From positions 1 to 64,000 of the forward strand of contig NZ_JBITMQ010000002.1 of the NCBI RefSeq assembly GCF_044466355.1: DNA of 64,000 nucleotides, read 5' to 3'. Source of the DNA: Actinophytocola sp044466355 (GTDB lineage: Bacteria; Actinomycetota; Actinomycetes; Mycobacteriales; Pseudonocardiaceae). Below are positions 16,368-25,266 of the stretch, piece by piece (position 1 is the stretch's first letter; each line of letters starts with the position of its first letter). Under the pieces are notes generated by a model, which saw only the letters and a program-made list of their open reading frames with translations, searched no databases and had not been told where the DNA came from. The position numbers and the translations under genes are program-made.

Positions 16368-17288
16368 TCAGAGCAGCGCGGGCTCGTCCAGTGTCAGCGT
16401 GCACAGGTCGCCGTCGAGCGTCGCCTGTGCCCCCAGCGGGATCGTGAGCTGGTCGACGCAGTGCCCGAAACCCATCTCCCACACGACCGGAATGCCCAGT
16501 CCGACAAGGAGATCGGCTGCCACGGCCCGCACCTCCGCCGGTTCGCCGCAGCCGGTCCACGAGCCCAGCACGATGCCCGTGACGCCGGTGAACCAGCCCG
16601 ACCGCAGGAGCTGCGCGACCATACGGTCGACCTGGTACGGCTCCTCGTTCACGTCCTCGAGCACCGCGATCGACCCGTCCGGCGGCACGAACTCGCCGGC
16701 CGCGCCGACCCCGGACGACAGCAGCGACAGGTTGCCGCCCACGAGCATCCCGGACGCGACACCGTCGCCCAGTGACACCGAGTTCGGGCCGGACAGCGTC
16801 CGCACTGACTCCGGCTCGAACAGCGTCTGCCGGAAGTGCTTCTGCCCGCCGATGTCGAACGACACCTCGCTCGCGATCAGCGGGGCGAACAACGTCACCA
16901 CGTCCAGCCGTGCGCCGATCGCCTGGTGCAGCGCGGTGATGTCGCTGGACCCGGTGAACAGCTTGGGTCCCGCCTCGGCCATCGCGTCCCAGTCGAGCAG
17001 GTCGACCATCCGCAGCGACCCGTAGCCGCCGCGCGCGCACACGACCGCGTCGACCGACGGGTCGCACCACGCCGCCTGCAGGTCCGCCGCGCGGTGCACG
17101 TCCAGCCCGGCCAGGTACGGCAGCGAAGGGTGCCGGTCGAGCACGTGCTCGCCGACCTCGACGACGAGCCCCCAGCTCTCCAGGATCGACACGCCGCGCG
17201 CCAGCAGCGTCTCGTCGACGGGCCCGGACGGCGCGACGAGGCGGACCGTGTCGCCCGCGCGCAGCCTGCCGGGGCGGGTGCGGGTCAC
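16368..17288 (-). CDS. S66 family LD-carboxypeptidase
   Basis: 306 aa. LDC motifs are present: LVAPSGPVD at 18-25, CARGGYGSLRM at 84-94, and the nucleophile Ser115 in FTGSSDITALH. The partner Glu and His of the Ser-Glu-His triad lie in VLEDVNEEPYQVDR and MGFGHCVDQLTIPLG. The family cleaves the L,D bond between meso-diaminopimelate (or Lys) and D-Ala in tetrapeptides released from peptidoglycan, a cytoplasmic recycling step. Its ATG overlaps the stop of the S9 peptidase gene upstream by four bases, so the two form an operon that would degrade peptides fully. Confidence 0.92.
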   Translation of the reverse strand: MTRTRPGRLRAGDTVRLVAPSGPVDETLLARGVSILESWGLVVEVGEHVLDRHPSLPYLAGLDVHRAADLQAAWCDPSVDAVVCARGGYGSLRMVDLLDWDAMAEAGPKLFTGSSDITALHQAIGARLDVVTLFAPLIASEVSFDIGGQKHFRQTLFEPESVRTLSGPNSVSLGDGVASGMLVGGNLSLLSSGVGAAGEFVPPDGSIAVLEDVNEEPYQVDRMVAQLLRSGWFTGVTGIVLGSWTGCGEPAEVRAVAADLLVGLGIPVVWEMGFGHCVDQLTIPLGAQATLDGDLCTLTLDEPALL

Positions 17289-19204
17289 GACTTCAGCTCC
17301 AGCACCGGCACGCCGGGCGGCGTGAACCCGAACACCTGGCCGTAGAACGACAGTTCGGCCTCGAGCGCCGCGGTCACCGTCGTCGCGCGGCGGAACCCGT
17401 GCTGCTCACCTTCGAACGTCAGGTACGCGTGCGGCAGGCCCGTCCCGTCGAGGCTCGCGACGAACCGGTCCGCCTGCTCCGGCGGGCACACCTCGTCCTC
17501 GAGTCCCTGCAGCAACAGCACGGGACCGGCGAGCCGGTCGACGTGGTTGCAGGGCGACCGCTCCGCGTAGCGGTCCGCGTGTTCCGGCAGGGTCCCGACC
17601 AGTCCCTCGATGTAGCGCGACTCGAAGTCGTGTGTCTCGCCACCGGCCTCGGTCCAGCCGGTGAGGTCGAGGATGGGGAACATGATCGTCGCGCACGCGT
17701 ACGTGGACACCGACGTCATGGACGCCGCCGCGGTCCAGCCACCCGCGCTGCCGCCGCGTACGGCGAGGCGGGTGCCGTCCACGACGCCCTCGTCGGCGAG
17801 GGTGGCGGCGACCGTCGCGCAGTCCTCGACGTCCACCACGCCCCACTGCTCGTTGAGCGACTCCCGGAACGCCCGCCCGTAACCCGACGAGCCGCCGTAG
17901 TTCACGGCGGCCACGGCGAACCCGCGGCTGGTGAAGTAGGCGATGTCGCGCTTGAGCACGTCGGTGACCTTGCCGGTCGGCCCGCCGTGGACGTGCACGA
18001 GCAACGGCGGCGCCACACCGTCCGGGCCCGCGAAGTCCGGGTTGCGCGGCCGGTACACGTACGCCGGGATCTCCCGACCGTCCTTGCTGGTGAACACGCG
18101 GTGCTCGGGGACGGGCAGGTACGCGTCGCCGGGCACGTCGTCCCGCTGCGCGGACACCGTGGTCTGAACGCCGGTCCCGAGGTCGAGCCGCATCACGGCC
18201 GACTCCAGCCGGGGGCCGCCCGCCGCCGCCACGACCACCCCGTCGTGGACCGTCAGGTCGGACGACCACGCGGTCAGGTCGGTGTCGACGTCGGTCACGG
18301 TGCCGCTGCGTTCGTCGAGCACGGCGAGTCGGTCGGAGCGCAGCACCACGTACCGGCCGTCGCCTAGCGGCGCGAACCAGCGGCAGCCCAGCACCCACAG
18401 CGGCCCGCCGATCTCCTCGGCGCAGGGGGCGAGGTTCACCGAGCGGCCGTCGAGGCCGACGCGGAAGAGGTTCCACCAGCCGTCGGGGTCGGTGAGCACG
18501 AGCAGCGAGTCGGCCGACTCCCACTCCGCCTGGCACACGCTCTCCCTCGGCCCGCCGGCGAGGACGCGGTGCGGTTGACCGGTTTCCGCGACGCACAGCT
18601 CGGCGCCGTCCCACGGCATGTTGGGGTGGTTCCAGCCGATCCACGCCAGGCGACTGCCGTCGGGCGACACGCGGGGGCCGGTCATGAAGTGGTGGCTCGC
18701 GGCCAACGACCGCGGGCCGGAGCCGTCCAGCGGCACCTCGACGAGGTCGCGGGTCACGTCGGTCGGCCGGTCCCCGGTGATCGTCTCGCGCACGCACAGT
18801 ACGGCTGTACCGCCATGGCCGGGGGTGAGGTCGGCGTACCGCAGGCCGTGTCTGCGTTCGGGCTCCGGTGTCAGCGGACGCGGGTCACCTGACCCGTCAT
18901 AGGCGTAGATCCGCTGGTCGGCCCAATTCGTGAACACCACGGTGTCGCCGAGCACCGTCCACGGGCGCCCGCCGTACTCGTGCACGCGGTTGCGCACGTT
19001 CCAGGGTGCGGCGAGCACGTCCACCGGCGTTCCGTCCGGGCCCTCGCGCATCAGCGCGACCCGCCCGTCCTCGGACGGCCTGCTCTCCGCCCACCACACG
19101 ACGCCGTCGTGCACGTCGACCCATTTGGGCGCGACACCCGCCGCGGCCACCGTCTCCGCCGTGAGCGGCGACTCCCAGCTCCCGAACTGCGCGATCTTCA
19201 CCAC
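17285..19204 (-). CDS. S9 family prolyl oligopeptidase / acylaminoacyl peptidase
   Basis: 639 aa, GTG start. The N-terminal ~370 residues form a beta-propeller with repeated WD-like blades (for example VSPDGSRLAWIGWNHPNMPWD). The C-terminal alpha/beta hydrolase has the nucleophile in RGGSAGGWTA, the Asp in LLQGLEDEVCPPEQ and the His in GEQHGFRRA. No signal peptide, so it is cytoplasmic. It cleaves oligopeptides at the N-terminus or after Pro. First gene of a two-gene operon with the LD-carboxypeptidase. Confidence 0.94.
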   Translation of the reverse strand: MVKIAQFGSWESPLTAETVAAAGVAPKWVDVHDGVVWWAESRPSEDGRVALMREGPDGTPVDVLAAPWNVRNRVHEYGGRPWTVLGDTVVFTNWADQRIYAYDGSGDPRPLTPEPERRHGLRYADLTPGHGGTAVLCVRETITGDRPTDVTRDLVEVPLDGSGPRSLAASHHFMTGPRVSPDGSRLAWIGWNHPNMPWDGAELCVAETGQPHRVLAGGPRESVCQAEWESADSLLVLTDPDGWWNLFRVGLDGRSVNLAPCAEEIGGPLWVLGCRWFAPLGDGRYVVLRSDRLAVLDERSGTVTDVDTDLTAWSSDLTVHDGVVVAAAGGPRLESAVMRLDLGTGVQTTVSAQRDDVPGDAYLPVPEHRVFTSKDGREIPAYVYRPRNPDFAGPDGVAPPLLVHVHGGPTGKVTDVLKRDIAYFTSRGFAVAAVNYGGSSGYGRAFRESLNEQWGVVDVEDCATVAATLADEGVVDGTRLAVRGGSAGGWTAAASMTSVSTYACATIMFPILDLTGWTEAGGETHDFESRYIEGLVGTLPEHADRYAERSPCNHVDRLAGPVLLLQGLEDEVCPPEQADRFVASLDGTGLPHAYLTFEGEQHGFRRATTVTAALEAELSFYGQVFGFTPPGVPVLELKS

Positions 19205-19335
19205 GTCGGAGACACTAACCGGGGGATCGGGTCGGTGGTGGGTCCGGGCGGCTTCGATACGGTTGCGTCAGCCAGCGTGTCGGGGTGGGAACAGACCTGC
19301 TCGAACGCGGCGTTTGCCGTAGGGTCGGAGGTGCC

Positions 19336-19911
19336 ATGGCTCGAGTAATTCATGTCTTCCGCCAGCCCGATCGGTTCGTCGCAGGCACCGTCGGTCAACC
19401 CGGCGACCGCACGTTCTACCTACAGGCCTCGGAAAGTGCCCGCACAGTGTCCGTCGCGCTGGAAAAGCAGCAGATGGCGGTGCTCGCGGAACGCATCGGC
19501 TCGCTCCTGGAGGAGGTCCACCGCAGGTTCGGCGCGGACCTGCCCGTCGAGACGCCGGACGAGCTCGTCGACGCCGACCCGCTCAACGTCCCGGTGGAGG
19601 AGGAGTTCCGCGTCGGCACGATGGGCCTCGGGTGGGACTCGGAGACCAGTGCCGTCGTGATCGAACTGCTGGCGATCACCGAGACCGAGGTCGACGAGTC
19701 GATCGTGCTCGACGACACCGAGGAGGGCCCGGACGCGGTCCGCGTGTTCCTCACCCCGGCGGAGGCGCGGGCGTTCGCCGAGCGTGCCGACCGGGTCATC
19801 AACGCGGGCCGCAAGCCCTGCCCGCTGTGCGGCGAGCCGCTCGACCCGACCGGGCACGTGTGCCCTCGGCAGAACGGCTACCGGCGCACCGAGGACGACG
19901 AGGCGGAATAG
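19336..19911 (+). CDS. DUF3090 family protein
   Basis: 191 aa from ATG 19336 (MARVIHVFRQPDRF); longer in-frame starts upstream would add a tail not seen in the family. FYLQASESARTVSVALEKQQ and ERIGSLLEEVHRRFG are family-typical. The C-terminus has a zinc-ribbon-like knuckle CPLCGEPLDPTGHVC. Function is unknown; the family is actinobacterial and normally sits next to a SCO1664-like gene, a phosphatase and the mycothiol gene mshC. Here only the SCO1664-like partner follows. Confidence 0.93.
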   Translation: MARVIHVFRQPDRFVAGTVGQPGDRTFYLQASESARTVSVALEKQQMAVLAERIGSLLEEVHRRFGADLPVETPDELVDADPLNVPVEEEFRVGTMGLGWDSETSAVVIELLAITETEVDESIVLDDTEEGPDAVRVFLTPAEARAFAERADRVINAGRKPCPLCGEPLDPTGHVCPRQNGYRRTEDDEAE

Positions 19912-19915
19912 GGAG

Positions 19916-20707
19916 TTGCTGCCGTCGGACCCTGGTGTCCTCGAGCTGCTCACGCGAGGACGGATCGAGATCGAGGGTCGCCTGGTCGACGCCTCCAACG
20001 CCACGCTCTACTGCGAGATCACCGGTGGGGACGAGGTCGCGCACTGCGTGTACAAGCCGGTCAGCGGCGAGCGCGCGCTCTGGGACTTCCCGGACGGCAC
20101 GCTCGCCGGCCGTGAGGTGGGTTCCTACCTGGTGTCGCAGGCCGCGGGCCTGTCGGTGATCCCGCCGACCGTGCTGCGCACCGGCCCGTTCGGGCCGGGC
20201 ATGGTGCAGCTGTGGGTGGACACCAAGGAGGGTGACGACCTCGTCGACGTGTGCGCGCCGGAGGACCTGACGCCGGGGTGGCGCATGGTGTTGCGTGCCC
20301 ACGACCGTTTCGGTGAGCCCGCCGTGCTCGCGCACGCGGATCACCCGGGCGTACGGCTGATGGCGGCGCTGGATGTCGTGCTGAACAACGCCGACCGCAA
20401 GGGCGGCCACGTGCTGCACGGCACGGACGGGCAGGTGTACGGCGTCGACCACGGCATCTGCCTGCACACCGAGCACAAGCTGCGCACCGTGCTGTGGGGC
20501 TGGGTCGGTGAGCCGCTGCCGGAGGACGTCGTCGAGATGCTGAAGACGTTGGCGTCCGGTATGGACGGCCTGTCGGCCGAGCTCGCGGAGCACGTGACGA
20601 AGGCCGAGGTCAAGGCGTTGCGGGCGCGGCTTTCGGCGTTGTTGTCGGAGGCGGCGTTCCCGACGCCGGGCACCGACTGGCGTGCGATCCCGTGGCCTGC
20701 CTTCTAG
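19916..20707 (+). CDS. SCO1664 family protein (PI3/4-kinase-like fold)
   Basis: 263 aa from TTG 19916, four bases after the DUF3090 stop; the start is uncertain because the ribosome site is close. The sequence GRIEIEGRLVDASNATLYCEI leads into VYKPVSGERALWDFPDGTLAGREVG, and LDVVLNNADRKGGHVL with VYGVDHGICLH corresponds to the catalytic and metal loops of phosphatidylinositol-3/4-kinase-like folds (DxxxxNxDRK and DHG). The real activity is unknown. The conserved pairing with DUF3090 suggests a joint role. Confidence 0.9.
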   Translation: MLPSDPGVLELLTRGRIEIEGRLVDASNATLYCEITGGDEVAHCVYKPVSGERALWDFPDGTLAGREVGSYLVSQAAGLSVIPPTVLRTGPFGPGMVQLWVDTKEGDDLVDVCAPEDLTPGWRMVLRAHDRFGEPAVLAHADHPGVRLMAALDVVLNNADRKGGHVLHGTDGQVYGVDHGICLHTEHKLRTVLWGWVGEPLPEDVVEMLKTLASGMDGLSAELAEHVTKAEVKALRARLSALLSEAAFPTPGTDWRAIPWPAF

Positions 20708-20708
20708 G

Positions 20709-20999
20709 TCACTTCGGCGGGCCCATGACCCGGGCCGCGGCCACGATGATGGTCCACAGCGGGCTGCTGGTGGTCTCGTAGTAGACGCGGCGGCTGCCTG
20801 CCTCGCGGTGTTCGGTGAGCATGCCCAGGTGCACGAACCGGCGTAGTTCGGTGCCCGCCGCGCTCTGGGGGATCACCTCGTCGGGCGGTTCGGACTGGTA
20901 GAAGCGCCGCGCGCCGCGGGCGTGGATCCACAGCGCCACCCGGAGCCGACAGGGGCGGCCGAACAGCAACCGTCCTACTTCACCGACGTCGGTGTCCAC
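20709..20999 (-). CDS. Small winged-helix regulator (ArsR-like)
   Basis: 96 aa. LFGRPCRLRVALWIHARG starts an ArsR-like helix bundle; QSAAGTELRRFVHLGMLTEH forms the recognition-helix region and AGSRRVYYETTSSPLW the wing. No Cys or His metal site is apparent, so it is probably not a metal sensor. It ends one base after the convergent SCO1664-like gene. The 398-base region upstream of it holds two copies of the dispersed AT-rich element. Confidence 0.75.
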   Translation of the reverse strand: MDTDVGEVGRLLFGRPCRLRVALWIHARGARRFYQSEPPDEVIPQSAAGTELRRFVHLGMLTEHREAGSRRVYYETTSSPLWTIIVAAARVMGPPK

Positions 21000-21012
21000 T
21001 GGCCTCGCCCTT

Positions 21013-21120
21013 CATATTACCAGCTATTGGCTATATGGTTTTCCGATTCTACCGGCGAAGATCGCGACCGTCCAGCCCCGAACAGAGATCACAAGACGCT
21101 GAGGAGGGATGGGGGAGAGG
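21013..21120 (+). repeat. Dispersed ~105-bp intergenic element, copy B (diverged)
   Basis: Core CTATATGGTTTTCCGATTCT then CCGGCG at 21031-21056, followed about 37 bases later by CAAGACGCTGAGGAGGGAT and GGGGGAGAGG. Block order and spacing match copies A and C, but identity is lower. It lies in the gap upstream of the small regulator (minus strand), pointing toward copy C. Bases 21121-21284 between the copies hold no gene I can support. Confidence 0.4.
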
Positions 21121-21289
21121 CCCACGGTCAACACCGTCGGTCAGGCCGATCGCGTCCGATGTCCGCGGCCGTGTCCACCACGCCGCATCCGGTAGCCGCG
21201 ACCCCGAATCGTCCTGGGTTATCCGGCGGCGGCGTCCAGTTTCACCGGCCGCCGCCCTTGCCGAGCTACTCCCCTCCCTGAGTACATAC

Positions 21290-21400
21290 AACTTCTATTA
21301 ACTATATTGATGTCCAATTTTCAGGCGCCACCATGCGTCGCTCAACGACACGCAACCTCCGTCCAAAGAAGCCAGGGAAGAGAGGGGATCACCATGATCA
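21290..21400 (+). repeat. Dispersed ~105-bp intergenic element, copy C
   Basis: Begins with TATTAACTATATTGATGTCC, nearly identical to copy A, then AATTTTCAGGCG, CCTCC at 21356, CCAAAGAAGCCA, and GAGAGGGG as a strong ribosome site six bases before ATG at 21394 (ATGATCACGAGG). The ATG runs into the 3' end of the convergent winged-helix gene, so no coding sequence of its own remains. It looks like the 5' region of a gene whose body was lost. Confidence 0.55.
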
Positions 21401-22498
21401 CGAGGACTCGATCCGTACGTCCTTCGACTCCGCCGCGGGCGCGTGGAAGTCGAGAAGCCGCAGACCTTCCTTGGTGAGCGCGGTCTGGTCCTTCTTGGTC
21501 GTCCGTGCCCACGGGGTGATCGTCAGTACGGCTGACTTGCGTTGTTTGGTGATGCGCCACGAGCCGCGGAGGAAGCCGTCGACGAGGAATGTGCCCGGGA
21601 AGACGCCGTTCTTGACGCCGAAGAGCCGTTTGCGGTGTTCGTCGTTCATGGCGCGGGTGCGGTCCACGTGGGACAGCAGGAGGTTGTCGAACTCGGGTAG
21701 GAACCGGACGGGTGCCGGGGTGTCCTCGTCGGGTCGGGGTGCGTCGGGGAGGTCGAGGAGTTCGCGGCCGTCGTCGGTGGTGAGGGTTCGCAGGTCGAGT
21801 GTGTCGGTGACCTCGCGGAGCCGGGTGAGGCCGGACCAGGCCTGGAGGTCGGCGACGGAGGCGGGGCCGAACGCGGCGAGGTAGCGCAGTGCCAGCCGTT
21901 TCGGGTCGGGTGACTTGTCGAGGTCGCGGTCGAGCCAGTGTTCGGCGGTGTGGTACCTGGTGAGTCCGCTGTGGCCCCAGACCGCGCGCGGTGGGACCTG
22001 GACGAGTGGCAGGACGCCGCGGGCGGCGTGGGCGAGTGCGCTGGGTTCGCGGTCGGGCCAGTGTTGTGCGAGTGCGGCGCCGAGTTCTTTGGCGGTGAGT
22101 GGCTGTTCGGCGAGTGCTTTGCGGGCCGCCTCGGTGAGTTCGGTGAGGTCGAGGTCGGTGAGGTGGCGGGCGTGCTGGGTGTTGGTGCGCAGGTCGCGGT
22201 CCAGCAGGGGCTGGATGAGGGGTCTGAGGAAGCAGGCGTCGGCGGCGCTGACGAGGTGGACGGTGCCGCGCATCAGCACGATACGGACGACTTGTCTGTC
22301 GATGAGTGCGTCGGCGAGTGTGCCCGGCTGGAAGTCGGCCAGCCGGGTCCACAGCCCGGTGTAGGGCGGGAAGGGTGCCTGGGCCTGCATGCCGACCAGG
22401 TGCTCGACCATCGCGATCGCGGGCATGGTGCTTCTGGCGAGGAGGTGCTGGCGTGCCAGGGTCGCGCGGTTGAGGGCCCGCAGGCTCAGTGTGCCCAC
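21398..22498 (-). CDS. Winged-helix DNA-binding (HTH_42, YcaQ/AlkX-like) protein
   Basis: 366 aa, GTG start. The family-typical N-terminus LNRATLARQHLLAR and VEHLVGMQAQAPFPPYTGLWTRL is present, with later PVRFLPEFDNLLLSHVDRTR and VFPGTFLVDGFLRGSW. Members of this family (YcaQ/AlkX) are DNA glycosylases that unhook interstrand crosslinks; several protect antibiotic producers against DNA-alkylating products. Whether this protein has that activity is not shown by sequence alone. It follows the epoxide hydrolase gene by 13 bases, so the two form an operon. Confidence 0.88.
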   Translation of the reverse strand: MGTLSLRALNRATLARQHLLARSTMPAIAMVEHLVGMQAQAPFPPYTGLWTRLADFQPGTLADALIDRQVVRIVLMRGTVHLVSAADACFLRPLIQPLLDRDLRTNTQHARHLTDLDLTELTEAARKALAEQPLTAKELGAALAQHWPDREPSALAHAARGVLPLVQVPPRAVWGHSGLTRYHTAEHWLDRDLDKSPDPKRLALRYLAAFGPASVADLQAWSGLTRLREVTDTLDLRTLTTDDGRELLDLPDAPRPDEDTPAPVRFLPEFDNLLLSHVDRTRAMNDEHRKRLFGVKNGVFPGTFLVDGFLRGSWRITKQRKSAVLTITPWARTTKKDQTALTKEGLRLLDFHAPAAESKDVRIESS

Positions 22499-22511
22499 CC
22501 GTCGTCTCCTT

Positions 22512-23654
22512 TCAGCGCAGTCCGCGGAAGAACTGTCGCACGTCGGTGATCAGCAGGTCGGGTACTTCGAGGGCGGCGAAGTGCCCGCCGGTGTCGAAGT
22601 CGGTCCAGTGGGTGATGGTGTTGGTCTGCTCGGCGTACTTGCGGATGGCGATGTCCTCGGCGAAGACGGCGACGCCGGTGGGTATGTCGGTTTTGTGGGG
22701 CCAGTCGCCGGAGTGCGTGTTCTCGTAGTAGATGCGGGCGGCCGAGCCGGCGGTGCCGGTCAGCCAGTACAGCATGACGTTGGTGATGAGGCGGTCGCGG
22801 TCGATCACGGTGTCGGGTAGGGCGTGGACTGGGTGGGTCCATTCCTTGAACTTCTCGATGATCCAGGCGAGTTGGCCGACGGGGGAGTCGGTGAGTGCGT
22901 AGGCGAGGGTTTGTGGGCGGGTGGCCTGGAGTTGGAAGTAGGCGCTGCCGTCTTCGAGGTAGAGCTTCTGTCGGGCTTGGCGTGCGCGTTCGATGTCGGT
23001 GAGTTCGTCCTGGTCGACGTCGCCGAAGGGGATGAAGCCGACGGTGGCGGCGTTGACGTGGAGTCCGATGACGTGGTCGGGGTCGACGCGGCCGAGGTCG
23101 GGGGTGACGAGGGCGCCGAAGTCGCCGCCCTGTGCGGCGTAGCGGTGGTAGCCGAGGCGGTGCATGAGTTGGGCCCATGCCTTGGCGATGCGGAGGGTGT
23201 GCCAGCCCTGTTCGCGGGTGGGGCCGGAGAGGCCGAAGCCGGGGAGGGAGGGGATGACGAGGTGGAAGGCGTCGGCGGGGTCGCCGCCGTGGGCGGCGGG
23301 GTCGGTGAGGGGTGCGATGACGTCGAGGAACTCGACGATGGAGCCGGGCCAGCCGTGGGTGAGGAGGAGGGGGAGGGCGTCGGGTTCGGGGGAGCGGACG
23401 TGGATGAAGTGGATGTTCTGGCCGTCGATCTCGGTGGTGAACTGGGGGAGGTCGTTGAGGAGTTTTTCCTGTGCGCGCCAGTCGTATTCGGTACGCCAGT
23501 ATTGGGTGAGGTTCTTGAGGTAGGTGCGGGGGACGCCGTAGGACCAGTCGACGCCGGGGAGTTCGTCGGGCCAGCGGACGTTGTGGAGGCGCTGGTCGAG
23601 GTCGTCGAGGTCGGACTGCGGGATCGCGATGCGGTAGGGCTTGATGTCGTTCAC
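22512..23654 (-). CDS. Epoxide hydrolase (EHN-domain alpha/beta hydrolase)
   Basis: 380 aa, GTG start. An EHN N-terminal domain (IPQSDLDDLDQRLHNVRWPDE) precedes an alpha/beta hydrolase fold. HGWPGS carries the oxyanion loop, the nucleophile Asp is in QGGDFGAL, and the late His is in DTGGHFAALE. Lid tyrosines that activate the epoxide probably include those near YYEN and YGVP. It opens epoxides to diols. A WYL regulator is divergent from it across 63 bases and probably controls it together with the downstream winged-helix gene. Confidence 0.93.
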   Translation of the reverse strand: MNDIKPYRIAIPQSDLDDLDQRLHNVRWPDELPGVDWSYGVPRTYLKNLTQYWRTEYDWRAQEKLLNDLPQFTTEIDGQNIHFIHVRSPEPDALPLLLTHGWPGSIVEFLDVIAPLTDPAAHGGDPADAFHLVIPSLPGFGLSGPTREQGWHTLRIAKAWAQLMHRLGYHRYAAQGGDFGALVTPDLGRVDPDHVIGLHVNAATVGFIPFGDVDQDELTDIERARQARQKLYLEDGSAYFQLQATRPQTLAYALTDSPVGQLAWIIEKFKEWTHPVHALPDTVIDRDRLITNVMLYWLTGTAGSAARIYYENTHSGDWPHKTDIPTGVAVFAEDIAIRKYAEQTNTITHWTDFDTGGHFAALEVPDLLITDVRQFFRGLR

Positions 23655-23675
23655 GGTGGGGACGCTACGAGGTGA

Positions 23676-23696
23676 TGGTGACAGGTTCGGTCACCA
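23676..23696. promoter_or_regulatory. Operator-like inverted repeat TGGTGAC-N7-GTCACCA
   Basis: Perfect 7-base arms with a 7-base spacer in the 63-base gap between the divergent epoxide hydrolase and WYL regulator genes. Its position allows control of both promoters, most simply by the WYL regulator itself. Confidence 0.6.
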
Positions 23697-23717
23697 ATTC
23701 GTGAGACGATTTCCGGC

Positions 23718-24674
23718 ATGTTGGAGACGTCGGCGCGGCTGTTGAAACTGCTGTCGTTGTTGCAGGCGCGGCGGGACTGGTCGGGTGCGTTGCTGGCGGA
23801 GCGGTTGGGTGTGACGTTGCGGACGGTGCGGCGTGATGTGGACCGGCTCCGTGATCTGGGGTATCCGGTGGTGGCGCGGCCGGGGGTGGCGGGTGGTTAC
23901 CGGTTGGAGGCGGGGACGGCGATGCCGCCGTTGTTGCTGGACGACGACGAGGCGGTGGCGGTCGCGGTGGGGTTGCGGACGGCGGGGACGGTGACCGGGA
24001 TCGAGGAGACGTCGGTGCGGGCGCTCGCGAAGTTGGAGCAGGTGTTGCCTGCGCGGCTTCGGCATCGGGTGAACGCGGTGGGGCAGGCGACGGTGTCGTT
24101 GGCGCATCGGGGGCCGACGGTGGGTTCCGCGTTGCTGACGCGGTTGGCGACGGCGTGCCGGGACCGGGATGTGTTGCGGTTCGAGTACGCGCGGGCGGAT
24201 GGGGTGTCGGCGCGGCGGACGGTGGAGCCGGTGCGGTTGGCGTGTACGGGGCGGCGGTGGTATCTGCTGTGCTGGGATCGGTCGGCGGCGGAGTGGCGGA
24301 CGTTTCGGGTCGACCGTATTGGGTCGGATCCGTCGGTGGTGGGGCGGTTTCCGCCGCGGGAGCCGCCGACGGACGATGTGGCGGCGTACATTTCGCGGGC
24401 GATCTCGACGGCGCCGTACCGGTATCAGGGGAGGGTGTTGTTGCGGGTGCCGGCGGAGGTGGCGGCGGAGCGGGTGTCGCCTGCGTCGGGGGTGATCGAG
24501 GCCCAGGATGCCGATACGTGTGTGTTGCATGTGGGTGGGCCGTCGTTGGACGACTTCCCGGTGTACGTGGCGCAGATCGGGTTCGAGTTCGAGATCCTGG
24601 AGCCGCCGGAGTTGGTGGAGCGGGTGCGGGTGCTGGCGGGGTTGTTCGGGCGGGCGGCGGGGTTCAGCAGCTGA
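23718..24674 (+). CDS. WYL-domain (YafY-type) transcriptional regulator
   Basis: 318 aa. N-terminal HTH_11: METSARLLKLLSLLQARRDW then GALLAERLGVTLRTVRRDVDRLRDLGYPV, given as blocks. The WYL domain begins near residue 140 (RDRDVLRFEYARADG) and contains GRRWYLLCWDRSAAEWRTFRVDRI, with the W-Y-L triplet as WYLL. The C-terminal WCX region follows. Probably senses a ligand and controls the divergent epoxide hydrolase. Overlaps the convergent TetR gene by 11 bases. Confidence 0.92.
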   Translation: MLETSARLLKLLSLLQARRDWSGALLAERLGVTLRTVRRDVDRLRDLGYPVVARPGVAGGYRLEAGTAMPPLLLDDDEAVAVAVGLRTAGTVTGIEETSVRALAKLEQVLPARLRHRVNAVGQATVSLAHRGPTVGSALLTRLATACRDRDVLRFEYARADGVSARRTVEPVRLACTGRRWYLLCWDRSAAEWRTFRVDRIGSDPSVVGRFPPREPPTDDVAAYISRAISTAPYRYQGRVLLRVPAEVAAERVSPASGVIEAQDADTCVLHVGGPSLDDFPVYVAQIGFEFEILEPPELVERVRVLAGLFGRAAGFSS

Positions 24675-25266
24675 ACAGGGCGTCGAGGTGGTCGTCGAGT
24701 GCCTGTTCGGCGTCGAACGGGGTGTGGTGGCCGACGAGGACGTGGGTGGTGAGGCCGTCGAGCACGGCGAGCAGGTTGCGTGCCTCGCGGGCGGGGTCGC
24801 GTTGGAGTGCGACCATGCCGCGGCGCTGGGCGCGGCGGAGGTGGTCGTCGATGAAGGCGTGCAGGTCGGCGTGTGTTTTGCGGAGGCGGGCGGCGAAGTC
24901 GGGGGACACGGCGGCCCTGGCGAGGAACATGAGCTGGAAGTGTGCTTCGACTCTGCGTTCGTGGTCGAGTGGCAGCAGTTCGACGAGGACGTGGCGGAGG
25001 GTGTCCTTTGGTTCGGGTTCTTCGTCGCCTGCGGGGTTCTCGTGTGTGGTGACGCGGGTGGTGAGCCGGTCGACGAGCAGGTCGTAGGCGTGCGCGAGCA
25101 GCTCGTCCTTGCTGGTGAAGTAGTGCTGGACCTGGCCGAGTGACATGCCTGCGGCGGCGGCGACGTGCCGCATGGTGACCGCCTCGATGCCGCCGTGCGC
25201 GGACGTTCGCCATGCCGCCTCGGCGATGGTGGTCCGGCGCGAACGGTGGTCGACTTTTTTGGGCAT
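24664..25266 (-). CDS. TetR/AcrR family regulator
   Basis: 200 aa from ATG 25266 (MPKKVDHRSRRTTIAEAAW); the frame is open further upstream without family similarity. The HTH reads GIEAVTMRHVAAAAGMSLGQVQHYFTSKDELL, described by its core MRHVAAAAGMS and VQHYF. The C-terminal ligand domain ends with DHLDALFSC. No obvious partner gene; the neighbouring WYL remnant may have been associated. Confidence 0.9.
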   Translation of the reverse strand: MPKKVDHRSRRTTIAEAAWRTSAHGGIEAVTMRHVAAAAGMSLGQVQHYFTSKDELLAHAYDLLVDRLTTRVTTHENPAGDEEPEPKDTLRHVLVELLPLDHERRVEAHFQLMFLARAAVSPDFAARLRKTHADLHAFIDDHLRRAQRRGMVALQRDPAREARNLLAVLDGLTTHVLVGHHTPFDAEQALDDHLDALFSC

